A stretch of 64,000 nt of DNA from Aculops lycopersici. Its lineage: Eukaryota > Arthropoda > Arachnida > Trombidiformes > Eriophyidae. The stretch is from the NCBI GenBank assembly GCA_015350385.1, contig WNKI01000001.1:8084404-8148403 (forward strand), written 5' to 3'. The notes beneath the pieces are model-generated. The model ran no database searches and was not told where the DNA came from. It was given only the letters and a program-made list of their open reading frames with translations. The position numbers and the translations under genes are program-made. Below, in pieces: positions 11,648 to 20,503 of this stretch. Within the stretch, counting starts at the first letter, position 1; each line of letters starts with the position of its first letter.

Positions 11648-13054
11648 ATGGTTACCGAGAATGAAGCTGTTGAAAATTTCCTAAATGGCAAGAGAAATCT
11701 TGCAGCCTATCAATTTTGCCAACTAGTTCAAAAAGAATCCTCCATCATAAACAAAAGTAGTCCCAATGATACCTCACGAGGTTCCACACCCTCCTCCCCA
11801 TCACACGGAGCTGAAAGCACTAACTCGGCCTCTCCCACTGCTAACCCAAGAAATAATCAAAAGTTGAATAGTGACGAAGTTGCCTTCAACTATGCCATGA
11901 TAAATCTATTCACAGGTTGCCCTCAAAGGGCCTCAATGATATTTAGTGATTTAGTCAAGCGATATCCGAGAAATCCTAGGCTCTGGCTTCGATTGGCCGA
12001 GTCCATGTTGGCCACCGCGAGGGCAAAACTAACCGAGTTTGAGCATATACAACAATTGGCCAACCCCGACTCTAGGGACCACTTGATCAAATCTAAGAAC
12101 AAGCCAATATTAGTGAAGATAAACCCCAACTACTGCCAGCAACAAATTCAGCAACAATTTCAACTGCAGCGCAAGGCGCCAGCCAATATCTTACTAACCA
12201 TCAAGGGTTATTTACAAACATCATTGGACTTGGTAAACGAATACAATGACATATCCTTACTGACCGATGATGTGCCAAATCCACCGATGGAAGTACAACA
12301 ACACCAGAATCAGTCAGAGCAAACACAATCGCAGCAGACACAACAACCTGGCGCCTCAATGTCCCCGAATATATCATTGACTAATAACGGTAATGATTCC
12401 ACCTCCTCACCAAATTTGGACACAAACCCCATGAACAATAGCAACTATGATACCAGCAACCAGACTCCTGCTAAGCTGTCTCATCAACTGTCATACGCGA
12501 ACCCATACCAGTCGATCAGTCGCTCTGGCTTGTATCATTTGAGGAACAAAGTGTACCTCAACCTGGCTTATGTTTGTCTTTGCATGGGAGACCCAAAGAA
12601 GGCTCTAGAATATACGACACAATGCCTCAAGTTTTCACCGCTTGGATATGAGAAAATTCTTGCCAATTTGTATCATGCTGAGGCATGCATACTGACAAGT
12701 CGAGTCGACGAAGCAATTCAGTTCCTAAATTTAGAGATTATAAACATGGCCAAAAGTCTATACTATGAGCATCCAGTCATGACAGGCGAAACCAAAAGGG
12801 TTGTCTATGGGGACGATATGCGCCGTCAGGTGGAATCTGGTGCATTAGCTACTGTGATCACTTATAATCTAAGTGTAGCCTTGGCGGCAAAGGGTGAATT
12901 CCAAACTGCCCACAAGGTGCTGTTGAGGTCAGTGCAACCGTCGGGCACAAATCCAATGCAAATTATAATTTGCTTGCTCTACATTCAATTGCAACAGGGC
13001 AAATTAGATGAAGCCAAGAAGATCATCTTGAGTAATCTTCCGCAATTCAGATAA
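11648..13054 (+). CDS. CNOT10: CCR4-NOT complex subunit 10 (CNOT10), short form
   Basis: CNOT10 is a TPR-type scaffold of the cytoplasmic CCR4-NOT deadenylase complex, binding CNOT11 and the CNOT1 N-terminus. The 468-residue protein shows the family signature PRNPRLWLRLAESML at about residues 110-125, matching the NPRLWLRLAE motif of animal CNOT10. The C-terminal TPR helices follow (YLNLAYVCLCMGDPKKALEY, LYHAEACILTSRVDEAIQFL, YNLSVALAAKGEFQTAHKVL, YIQLQQGKLDEAKKIIL). Q/N/S-rich linkers separate them. Vertebrate CNOT10 is about 740 residues; here the first TPR half is reduced to about 50 residues before the S/P-rich linker. The ATG sits in CACCATGG, a good start context. AATAAA follows at 13064, just past the stop. 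Missing upstream exons are the main alternative to real shortening. Confidence 0.85.
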   Translation: MVTENEAVENFLNGKRNLAAYQFCQLVQKESSIINKSSPNDTSRGSTPSSPSHGAESTNSASPTANPRNNQKLNSDEVAFNYAMINLFTGCPQRASMIFSDLVKRYPRNPRLWLRLAESMLATARAKLTEFEHIQQLANPDSRDHLIKSKNKPILVKINPNYCQQQIQQQFQLQRKAPANILLTIKGYLQTSLDLVNEYNDISLLTDDVPNPPMEVQQHQNQSEQTQSQQTQQPGASMSPNISLTNNGNDSTSSPNLDTNPMNNSNYDTSNQTPAKLSHQLSYANPYQSISRSGLYHLRNKVYLNLAYVCLCMGDPKKALEYTTQCLKFSPLGYEKILANLYHAEACILTSRVDEAIQFLNLEIINMAKSLYYEHPVMTGETKRVVYGDDMRRQVESGALATVITYNLSVALAAKGEFQTAHKVLLRSVQPSGTNPMQIIICLLYIQLQQGKLDEAKKIILSNLPQFR

Positions 13055-13063
13055 AAGGTCGGC

Positions 13064-13069
13064 AATAAA
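13064..13069 (+). terminator. poly(A) signal AATAAA of CNOT10
   Basis: AATAAA lies about 10 nt after the stop codon. A second AATAAA occurs near 13173, so two 3' ends are possible. Confidence 0.45.
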
Positions 13070-14556
13070 ACAAAGCATACATCATGCAACAAACGTGAAA
13101 TCTAACCAAATCACTTGGCTTCTTCACCCTAATCTCGATGTTGGCTTCTCTTCTATAAATCTTCTTTTCTGTAAATAAAAAGGGTCTTTCTTTTCCGGGA
13201 TAGAAGCCTTCGATTGTGGACTTGTGGGTGTATATGGGGGTTTCATTGGGAAAATGGGTACACAGTTGTTGTTTTCAACTTATCAACTTGATCACTTTTC
13301 TGATGGTCAAATTAATACAAAGACGTTGACACTTTTATGATGAACAAGAATTTCTAGATTTTTGTATCGGATTAATACACTACGTCGCCTTTGTTGCCTG
13401 TTGCTGTGTGTGTGTGTGATGGGAGTTCAAAAAACTCCTTAAAATCGAGGAGCCCACTGAGGCCGCAGTGGCCGCACACCTGCAGACACTGTACTTCAAA
13501 GGTACCACCACCACCACAATGGACTCTAGCCATCAGGCTCTTCCTTGGTAAACCAATGGCGGCGGCGGTGCCGGTTTTGTTGTTGCCATTGTACCAGACA
13601 TCTGCAGATATTTGCATGAGCCGGTGTCCCACGGTGGGGGCGGCACAGCTCGCGGCCCCAAGTCCAGAAAAAGTCTACCGCTACAGCAGCAGCAGCAGGG
13701 ACAAATAGCACTGGGGCATTTAGGGGTCCCAGTTGCTCTGCTGCTTCGTGCAGCCGTTCGACTTCAAGTAACTGAACCGTCTGCCACTGTGCTTCTGTTT
13801 TCAGGTCTCGGGTTCCCCTTCTCTTTCTTCTCGTTGCCCCTCTGATTTTGTTGTTGTTGTTCTTCTTCTTGATGTAGTCGCCACTAGAGCAACCACCACC
13901 AGTAGCCAATGCTGCCACCGGCTCTGGCTGCCGCTGCACCAGCCAGAGCCGGCCAGTCAGTCAGCCAGAGAACCAAGTCACCAAATGGTCCGCCGCCGCA
14001 GCCAACGGATGGGCCAGTCGCACACGTACCACAGCGGCAATACCTTGACCGAAGAATACGCACACAAACACTGGAACGCTCACACACAGAAGCAACAGCA
14101 CCAGCCACCTTCATTGGGCCCAATGCAAATTCCAAGGCACCAAAAATATTTGAGGAACCCGCAATCGGAATTTGTACTATTCCATTGAAAGAGGCTTCGA
14201 AACTAGGCTTCAATAAGTTATCCTGTAAACCCTCAAGAATTTGATTCATCATTTTATTGATTGATTATAACTAGAGTGAAGAGGGAGAGTTTGGGGCTAT
14301 TAAGGTGGAGGCGTGAAACTAGCAACAAGTTGAATAAGTTGATAACCAACTTGTTATTATTTATGTACACAGATGCAGCGTTAGCCGTGCGCACCTGGAA
14401 TTCCGGTTAACTCTGGTATTTTATGGAAACTATTTTTAGACTATCTTAATTTAAAATTGACACATAGTATATTACGCAAGAGCACCAATCATTTGATAGC
14501 TTCTAAATCTGGAATATTTCAACTTTAATAGAGACGAAAAATCAACAGGCAACAAA
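13070..14556. other. intergenic, upstream of scalloped
   Basis: GC-rich ORFs overlap on both strands at 13370-14250, but none shows a recognisable domain or good splice sites, so I call none of them. A short (TG)n tract lies near 13405. The AACAG|GC just before the scalloped ATG could be a 5' UTR splice acceptor. Confidence 0.35.
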
Positions 14557-16194
14557 ATGGAAATGTCAGATAGTATGGAATCGGACTTGAATCAACATAG
14601 TGAGGGTTCGGACGACCCCAATGGCGAGGGCGAAGGAGTTTGGTCCGAGAAGATTGAGCAGTGTTTTCAGGAAGCCCTAATCATGTTCCCGCCTTGTGGG
14701 AGGCGGAAGCACATACTGCAAGAGGAGGGAGGAGGCAAGATGTATGGAAGAAACGAACTCATTGCCAGGCATATACTCTTCAGAACGGGTCAGCATCGAA
14801 CTAGGAAACAGGTCTCAAGCCACATCCAAGTCTTAGCCCGAAGACGAGCAAAGGGCGGCAGCTCTGGCGCCTCGAATTCAAGCCAAATTCTGAATGGTAA
14901 TGGAAACAGAAATGGTGATGTAGCTAGTAACGGACACGGATTCGAAGGCTGCGCCTCCGTATCGCCCTCCTCCACTGTGGCCATGAGCTGCAACTCGCGC
15001 CCCCAATCTGCTGGCCAACTAATCAACACCATTGACGTAATGAGAACTGCCAATCAAACTCATGAGAATAATAACGGTAATAGTGCTGGCTATGTCCAAT
15101 TTGATATCTGGGATGATCGGCCCATAGTGACGCCAAAGATAAGATTGGTAGAGTTTTCAGCTTTCATCGAACGCCAGCCACAACCACAAACTCAATATCA
15201 AATTAATGCCACCGCAAACTTGCACCAACATAATATGATGCCCATGCAACCAACTCAGCAACTTGTTGCCAGCCAAAACCTTCACCAGAACCAGCTACAG
15301 CCAATGAATCACTTCAACTTTAGCCATCAGCACCTACAGAACCATCAAAATAATTCGCCCTATGGAAACAATAGTCCAGCAACAACGCCGAGCTGGACCC
15401 AACTTGCCACAGGCTCGCCTAGCAGCCAACCGCCAATGAGCTCGCCAGGTGTATTGCCACCAGCAAATGGCTTGGGGCATCACATTCCGGGTAGCGGAAA
15501 TGGCAACGCTATTTCCGGTAACCAGCCTACACGGCACTGTTATATCAAGATCGACTACTCGCAGCAATCGAGTGGACAATCAGCGACAGCACTACACCAG
15601 CAACAGGTGATGTTGCAGGCGAACCACAACTACAACAACAAGTTAGAGTCAATTAATATACGAGAGATAGAAGATTATTTCCCAGAAATTAGCGGACCTA
15701 ACGGGTTGTATCAGCGAGGTTCTAAAGAGGGCTATTTCCTAGTTAAATTTTGGGCCGACATTAGCAACGATGACTACAAATTCGCTTACCCCACCGATGA
15801 TCAAAATTCATTTCTCGGTTTTTCGTCGAGATTTGAAATGGCTGAGCCACATTATAGAGATATCACTTGTTCAACAAAAGCATGCTCGTTCGGGAAGGAA
15901 GTCGTGGAGAAGGTTGAGAAGATTTACGGCACATTCAATAGGAAAAATGGAAGGTATGCCTATGATATACATAGGTCATCTATGTGCGAATTTATGAAAC
16001 ATTTTATACGAGAATTACGGAAGCTAACTAGAATATCGCAAATGAATAGTGTTCTAGAAAATTTCTCTGTTCTACAGGTGATCACTTGTGAGACGACCAA
16101 TGAGATTCTTCTGTGTCTCGCCTACATGTTTGAGATACCCGAGCACCGGAATGGTCCGCAGTATCATGTTTACAAACTAACAAGTGGAGATTAA
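14557..16194 (+). CDS. sd: scalloped / TEAD transcription factor
   Basis: TEAD/Scalloped is the DNA-binding partner of Yorkie/YAP in the Hippo pathway. The 545-residue single-exon protein has the TEA domain at about residues 26-100 (GVWSEKIEQCFQEAL, PPCGRRKHIL, KMYGRNELIARHI, TRKQVSSHIQVLARR). The C-terminal YAP/Yki-binding domain is also clear: RLVEFSAFIE, FFLVKFWAD-like GYFLVKFWAD, ACSFGKEVVEKVE, MCEFMKHF with the conserved palmitoylation cysteine, NSVLENFSVLQVIT. Two oddities stand out. The TEA loop before KMYGRNEL reads QEEGGGK, two residues longer than the usual form. A Q/N/H/P-rich insert of about 118 residues (about 208-325) splits the binding domain between the first strand (FSAFIE) and RHCYIKID. 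The insert is open and codon-like, so it probably is not an unspliced intron, though that is untested. Convergent with the next gene, 200 nt away. Confidence 0.95.
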   Translation: MEMSDSMESDLNQHSEGSDDPNGEGEGVWSEKIEQCFQEALIMFPPCGRRKHILQEEGGGKMYGRNELIARHILFRTGQHRTRKQVSSHIQVLARRRAKGGSSGASNSSQILNGNGNRNGDVASNGHGFEGCASVSPSSTVAMSCNSRPQSAGQLINTIDVMRTANQTHENNNGNSAGYVQFDIWDDRPIVTPKIRLVEFSAFIERQPQPQTQYQINATANLHQHNMMPMQPTQQLVASQNLHQNQLQPMNHFNFSHQHLQNHQNNSPYGNNSPATTPSWTQLATGSPSSQPPMSSPGVLPPANGLGHHIPGSGNGNAISGNQPTRHCYIKIDYSQQSSGQSATALHQQQVMLQANHNYNNKLESINIREIEDYFPEISGPNGLYQRGSKEGYFLVKFWADISNDDYKFAYPTDDQNSFLGFSSRFEMAEPHYRDITCSTKACSFGKEVVEKVEKIYGTFNRKNGRYAYDIHRSSMCEFMKHFIRELRKLTRISQMNSVLENFSVLQVITCETTNEILLCLAYMFEIPEHRNGPQYHVYKLTSGD

Positions 16195-16372
16195 ACATGT
16201 GTATTTGTAAATTAAAAGAAACATTATATTACAGATACTGTCGAGATCGATGTAACAAAATATTTCGCCACTAAATTTATAAACTAGATCAAATTGGGAG
16301 CTTGATAGATACTCGTGATTCTGGGGGTACAATTTCAAGTTGGGGTAGTGATTTTGTCGCGAGGTCTAGAGG

Positions 16373-16378
16373 TTTATT
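16373..16378 (-). terminator. poly(A) signal AATAAA of STOML2
   Basis: TTTATT on the plus strand is AATAAA on the minus strand, 17 nt beyond the STOML2 stop. It implies a very short 3' UTR. Confidence 0.5.
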
Positions 16379-16394
16379 TATATGCATCCGGAGA

Positions 16395-17537
16395 TCAACG
16401 TTTGTGCTTGTTACCAGGCTTTGACTTGTTCAATGGCAATGCTGTTGTCTTTTCTCTCACAGCATCCTCAATATCGCTCAAGTACCCGTCGCTATCTATA
16501 TCACCTGATGAGCCTAAATTTTCGGATGTCAAAACGTCTCCTGGCCGCACCTTTGATGAGGAGGAAACCGTTTTGTAAACTTGGAAAGCTTGGGCCACCA
16601 TCTTATTAACATCACTAGCATCCGATGGTATGATAAGGGTGTTATTTGTTCTAGCTAAGTTTGAGAAGGCTTTTACGTATTGTTCAGCAATTAAGAAAGC
16701 AGCAGCATCAGCCTTGATGGCATTCGAAACCGAGGTCAAGGCGTCGGCCTTGGCCTTAGCTCTAGCCATTATGGCATTTGCCTGACCCTGAGCCACATTT
16801 ATCTCCGCGTCTCTTGCACCCTCAGATTCTAAGATTTGAGCTCTCTTCTTTCTCTCAGCCTCGACTTGAAGTTGCATGGCCTCTTGAACTCGGCTTGGTA
16901 ATTTGATGTCACGAATCTCATATCTCAAACACGAGATACCCCAAGGACTAGTTGCATTATTGATAGCACTAACAATAATAGTATTGAGAGATTCCCTTTC
17001 TCTAAATACTGAATCCAGTTGAATTTTACCAATTTCAGATCTCATCGATGTTTGCGCCAGTTGGGTAACACTGAATTCCGGATTCTCAATATTGTAGGAG
17101 GCTTTGTAAGGATCAAACACTTTTAGATAGAGGACTCCGTCGATTGATAGCGTGACGTTGTCAGATGTCACCGCTGATTGTTGAGGAATCTCAAAGGCCA
17201 TTTCTTTAAGACTTTGTACATAGCGAATACTATCTATAATTGGGAACAAAACATTCACTCCCGGCTCGAGAATCTTATGAAATTTACCCATCCTCTCCAC
17301 TACCCATGCCTCTTGTTGCGGCACGAAAACAATGACACTATTGAATGGCAGAGAGCTCCTATGTCTAGTTTGTATGTGATTTAAATATCCAGCTGTAAGC
17401 ATGGGCCTCTGGTGGTTAGAATAGTTGAGATGAGGATAGCTTGAGATGATTGGGGCCGTTGCGGCGGCCTGGCATCTCACGGCCGCCGAGGATAAGGCTC
17501 GATGGCTGCCAAGTCGTCTGGCTGTTTGGGCAAGCAT
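16395..17537 (-). CDS. STOML2: stomatin-like protein 2, mitochondrial
   Basis: STOML2 (SLP-2) is an SPFH/prohibitin-family scaffold of the mitochondrial inner membrane that organises cardiolipin-rich domains and proteases. The 380-residue protein starts MLAQTARRLGSHRALSS, an arginine-rich amphipathic presequence. The SPFH domain begins near residue 66 (VIVFVPQQEAWVVERMGKFH) and includes FEIPQQSAVTSDNVTLSIDG, SMRSEIGKIQLDSVFRERES and PWGISCLRYEIRDI. A long Ala/Glu/Lys coiled coil follows (LQVEAERKKRAQILESEG), then AFLIAEQYVKAFSNLA. Length is close to the family norm of about 350. The ATG at 17537 is the only start that keeps the presequence. A small 5' UTR intron lies just upstream, and the gene is divergent from TPST. 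Confidence 0.96.
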   Translation of the reverse strand: MLAQTARRLGSHRALSSAAVRCQAAATAPIISSYPHLNYSNHQRPMLTAGYLNHIQTRHRSSLPFNSVIVFVPQQEAWVVERMGKFHKILEPGVNVLFPIIDSIRYVQSLKEMAFEIPQQSAVTSDNVTLSIDGVLYLKVFDPYKASYNIENPEFSVTQLAQTSMRSEIGKIQLDSVFRERESLNTIIVSAINNATSPWGISCLRYEIRDIKLPSRVQEAMQLQVEAERKKRAQILESEGARDAEINVAQGQANAIMARAKAKADALTSVSNAIKADAAAFLIAEQYVKAFSNLARTNNTLIIPSDASDVNKMVAQAFQVYKTVSSSSKVRPGDVLTSENLGSSGDIDSDGYLSDIEDAVREKTTALPLNKSKPGNKHKR

Positions 17538-17566
17538 CGCAAAAATAGATTTGAAATGCTACCTTT

Positions 17567-17624
17567 CTAATATTTGAATACCTAGTATGACTTGTAGGAA
17601 GTAAATAGAATAAGATAAACTCAC
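17567..17624 (-). other. probable 5' UTR intron of STOML2, 58 nt
   Basis: On the minus strand, CTCAG|GTGAGT at 17625/17624 is a strong donor. TTCAAATATTAG ending at 17567 is a good acceptor, and the STOML2 ATG lies 30 nt further on. At 58 nt this would be among the smallest introns in the window. Confidence 0.5.
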
Positions 17625-17625
17625 C

Positions 17626-18136
17626 TGAGTGTTACCAATCATCAAATACTGACACAATGTCTCCTGTTTCTCAATAGATCACAAGTCTATTTTTCCATCA
17701 TTCAAGTGCGCCACACGTTGCGTGAAGCAAAGGCGAGCGCAAGCGAGATAAAGATGCGTAACAGAGTAGCACAGTATGAAGCGGAGCCATGAAATGAAGT
17801 ATGGAGATAAGTGAATTAGACTATAATTCTATGTCGTCGAATAGAATTATCATGACTAAAATCCTAGTGCTAATTTATTGTCACCACTAACTCCTATCTT
17901 AATAATCGACCTACCTCAATATGACAACCTCGCTACTCACACACATTCCGAGAGCACTATCAGCAAACAACAACCACTATCAACTCAAGTATCTCAAGAC
18001 CAAAGCTTTGTATTCATAATTTATTTTACAAAATAACTGATATCAATCAAATACTTAAGCAGTTAGTTTTGCTGTCTGTAACCCGTTGCATTTAAAGGGA
18101 AATAAAATTGCATTTAAAAGAAATAAAACTGACAAG
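17626..18136. promoter_or_regulatory. divergent promoter region STOML2 / TPST
   Basis: Roughly 500 nt separate the minus-strand STOML2 5' exon from the plus-strand TPST start. I see no TATA box, and position alone supports a shared regulatory region. Confidence 0.4.
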
Positions 18137-19354
18137 ATGACCATGGTAATATATCGGTCGCCGAAGCGGCTCGCTCTATTGGGTCTAATGGCATTTTGTG
18201 CAACAACTGTGATGATGCTATTCGTGTATACCAGAAATCCGGACATTTTCTCAGCCAATAGTCTATCTCAGCAACAATCTCAACACGCACAATGGACAAA
18301 GAGAAGCAAGTTCGTTGATTTATCCGGCGAGGAGTCGCATGATTTAGGCCTCCAAAAGTTTCCATATGGACGCGATATGCCAATTGTCTTCATTGGAGGA
18401 ATGCCACGAAGCGGAACTACATTATTACGTGTAATGCTGGACTCGCATCCCGATGTCAGGTGTGGTGGCGAAACTCGAGTAATTCCCCGTCTACTGAATC
18501 TCAGAAACTCCTGGCTCAAGGCCCCGTTTGAATCGCAACGTTTACTTGAGGCTGGAATCACTCAAGATGTATTGGATAACGCTGTTGGCGAGTTCATGTT
18601 AGAAATCATCGCTAGGCATGGAAAGCCTGCAAAGCGATTGTGCAATAAGGATCCATTCACTCTCAAATCAGCAGTTTATATCAAGTCTCTATTTCCTCAG
18701 GCACAATTCTTGTACATTATAAGAGATGGCCGTGCAGTTGCGCATTCCATCGTTTCTAGAAAAGTAACAATTAGTGGCTTCGACATTACAGACTATCGCC
18801 AGTGTTTGACCAAATGGAACTCGGCCACAACAAGCATGTGGGAACAATGTCAATCATTGGGACCAAAAGTGTGTCATCCAGTTTATTATGAAAGACTTGT
18901 ACTGCACCCCGAAGAGACACTTCGTGGAATTTTAAGTTTCCTTCGTTTGCCCTGGAATGAGACTGTTTTACACCACGAGAAGTACGTAAATCAACCGGAT
19001 GGAATAGAGCTCTCAAAATTAGAACGATCCACAGATCAAGTCGTGAAACCAGTTAATACAGAAACACTGAGCAAATGGGTTGGTGCACTGCCGCATGATG
19101 TTGTCAGAGACATGGCAGAAATTGCTCCGATGCTCTCAGTTCTCGGCTACGATCCACAGGCTAATCCACCGAACTATGGTGATCCTGACGCCTTTGTTGT
19201 AGGTAAAATGAAGTTGATCGAAGAAAATAGAGAGGAATGGCGGAGGAAGGAAGAAAAGCTTATAAAGGAACGAGAGGAGATGCGCAAGGCTCTCCTAGCT
19301 CAAGGTAAACAACAGCAACAAGCTAGCCCGTCCACAGATTCAATCAAATCCTAA
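18137..19354 (+). CDS. TPST: protein-tyrosine sulfotransferase
   Basis: TPST transfers sulfate from PAPS to tyrosines of secreted proteins in the trans-Golgi. The 405-residue type II membrane protein has a short cytoplasmic N-terminus and one membrane anchor at about residues 14-35 (LALLGLMAFCATTVMMLFVY). The lumenal catalytic domain shows the 5'-phosphosulfate loop FIGGMPRSGTTLLRVMLD, the catalytic-Glu segment CGGETRVIPRLL, LCNKDPFTLKS, the 3'-phosphate site YIIRDGRAVAHSIVSRKVT, LSKLERSTDQVVKPVN and a final LGYDPQANPPNYGDP. The ATG at 18137 was chosen because upstream in-frame codons contain no ATG. Animal TPSTs are about 370 residues; here a charged Glu/Lys/Arg helix and Q-rich tail add about 40 residues after the catalytic domain. 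It converges with WBP11. Confidence 0.96.
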   Translation: MTMVIYRSPKRLALLGLMAFCATTVMMLFVYTRNPDIFSANSLSQQQSQHAQWTKRSKFVDLSGEESHDLGLQKFPYGRDMPIVFIGGMPRSGTTLLRVMLDSHPDVRCGGETRVIPRLLNLRNSWLKAPFESQRLLEAGITQDVLDNAVGEFMLEIIARHGKPAKRLCNKDPFTLKSAVYIKSLFPQAQFLYIIRDGRAVAHSIVSRKVTISGFDITDYRQCLTKWNSATTSMWEQCQSLGPKVCHPVYYERLVLHPEETLRGILSFLRLPWNETVLHHEKYVNQPDGIELSKLERSTDQVVKPVNTETLSKWVGALPHDVVRDMAEIAPMLSVLGYDPQANPPNYGDPDAFVVGKMKLIEENREEWRRKEEKLIKEREEMRKALLAQGKQQQQASPSTDSIKS

Positions 19355-19496
19355 TCAAAAACTGCAATATCTATTGATACACCTTATGACACATTAGACG
19401 AGTATTTGTATTTCTCTAAAATTTAGTTATCGAACCAACTCACTTGAAGGAGCAAGTGAGTCTTTCGAGCTTGACTTCCGGCTTTTGTTTGCATTG

Positions 19497-19502
19497 TTTA
19501 TT
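19497..19502 (-). terminator. poly(A) signal AATAAA of WBP11
   Basis: The plus-strand TTTATT is a minus-strand AATAAA about 80 nt beyond the WBP11 stop. It lies in the 228-nt gap between the converging TPST and WBP11 genes. Confidence 0.5.
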
Positions 19503-19582
19503 CAATACTTGGTAGGGGACAATCATGAGCCTCGATGTAAGAAAGCGACTTGAATCTCAACTAACTATAACTAATATCTAGT

Positions 19583-20488
19583 TCACGAAGTCTTTGAGCT
19601 ACCGTCAACTTGTTTGAGCTTTGACCTGACAGCTGCGGGAACAAACTTGGTCGCCTTTGGCATAAATATGACTGGTTTTGACTCAATCACAGCCGGTTTG
19701 ACTGGTTTAGCACCCTTAAAGTCGACTTGTGTCGGCCTAGGGCCCAGATTCTTAGGTCCAGGCCTCTGACCAATCGATGGTTGACTTCTGTTAGAAAATC
19801 TTGATATCTGACTTGGATTTCTAGTTCTCGGTTTAGCGTTAAAAGTAGCCGGTGGTAGTCCATGAGGGACAAGTCCGAAATTCATTAGCTCTGGAGGTAG
19901 GGGCTGCATTGGTGCGATAATTGGCGCTGAGAGGTTTTTGACAACAGCACCCAAATCAGGGGGGACACCAGGAGGGCAACCGGGTGGCTTGAAAGGGCAA
20001 TCGCTTGTTGGGATTATATACATTGTTTCTAACATGAGCGGATCATCATCAGCTATTTCATCTAGCAACGAATCTGACTCGGGTGGCAAGAAGATATCAT
20101 CTATCGTGACTTCTGTTGCGGCTTTGATGGCTTCGTAGTCTCTAACCAGTTTAGCGTGATCATTTTCGTACTTCTTCTCTAATTTTTGAAGGCTAGCATG
20201 TCGCTCTGGATCTTCTTTACTGTAATATTCTAGAATTTTAGTAAAAGTTTCCTTCAAACGCTTTCGCTTTTCCTTATACTGGGTGTCACTCATTGAGGAA
20301 TTCAAACTCACGTCATATTCAAATCTATCAAGCTTCTCGAGATCCGCAATAATTTGCTCTGGATCCTTCTTTTCTATCACAGATGATCTGACTTGTTGTC
20401 TTTGTTTCTTATTCTTCTTGAGTTCCTTCTTTCTTGCCTCTCTCCGCGCTTTGTCAGCGGGATTTAGAACCTTGGTCGATTTTCCCAT
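19583..20488 (-). CDS. WBP11: WW-domain-binding protein 11 (splicing factor), short form
   Basis: WBP11 (NpwBP/SIPP1) is a nuclear pre-mRNA splicing factor that binds PQBP1 WW domains and PP1. The first ATG gives 301 residues. The N-terminal WBP11 domain is clear (KVLNPADKARREARKKELKK, NKKQRQQVRSSV, DPEQIIADLEKLDRFEYD, KEKRKRLKETFTKILEYYSKE, YENDHAKLVRDYEAIKAA). It is followed by a short PPG-rich piece (CPFKPPGCPPGVPPDLG), MPLP-like PMQPLPPELM, and the conserved C-terminus KATKFVPAAVRSKLK. Human WBP11 is about 640 residues. The acidic middle and the very long proline-rich tail are largely missing here. Its ATG lies only 15 nt after the stop of the PET117-like ORF on the same strand, with no AG acceptor between them. 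Confidence 0.9.
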   Translation of the reverse strand: MGKSTKVLNPADKARREARKKELKKNKKQRQQVRSSVIEKKDPEQIIADLEKLDRFEYDVSLNSSMSDTQYKEKRKRLKETFTKILEYYSKEDPERHASLQKLEKKYENDHAKLVRDYEAIKAATEVTIDDIFLPPESDSLLDEIADDDPLMLETMYIIPTSDCPFKPPGCPPGVPPDLGAVVKNLSAPIIAPMQPLPPELMNFGLVPHGLPPATFNAKPRTRNPSQISRFSNRSQPSIGQRPGPKNLGPRPTQVDFKGAKPVKPAVIESKPVIFMPKATKFVPAAVRSKLKQVDGSSKTS

Positions 20489-20503
20489 GTCCAATGGATC
20501 AAG

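Noticed and set aside
13372..14252. Overlapping GC-rich ORFs on both strands upstream of scalloped
   Set aside because: Neither strand shows a domain, a signal peptide or convincing splice sites. The open frames are explained by GC-rich, stop-poor DNA.
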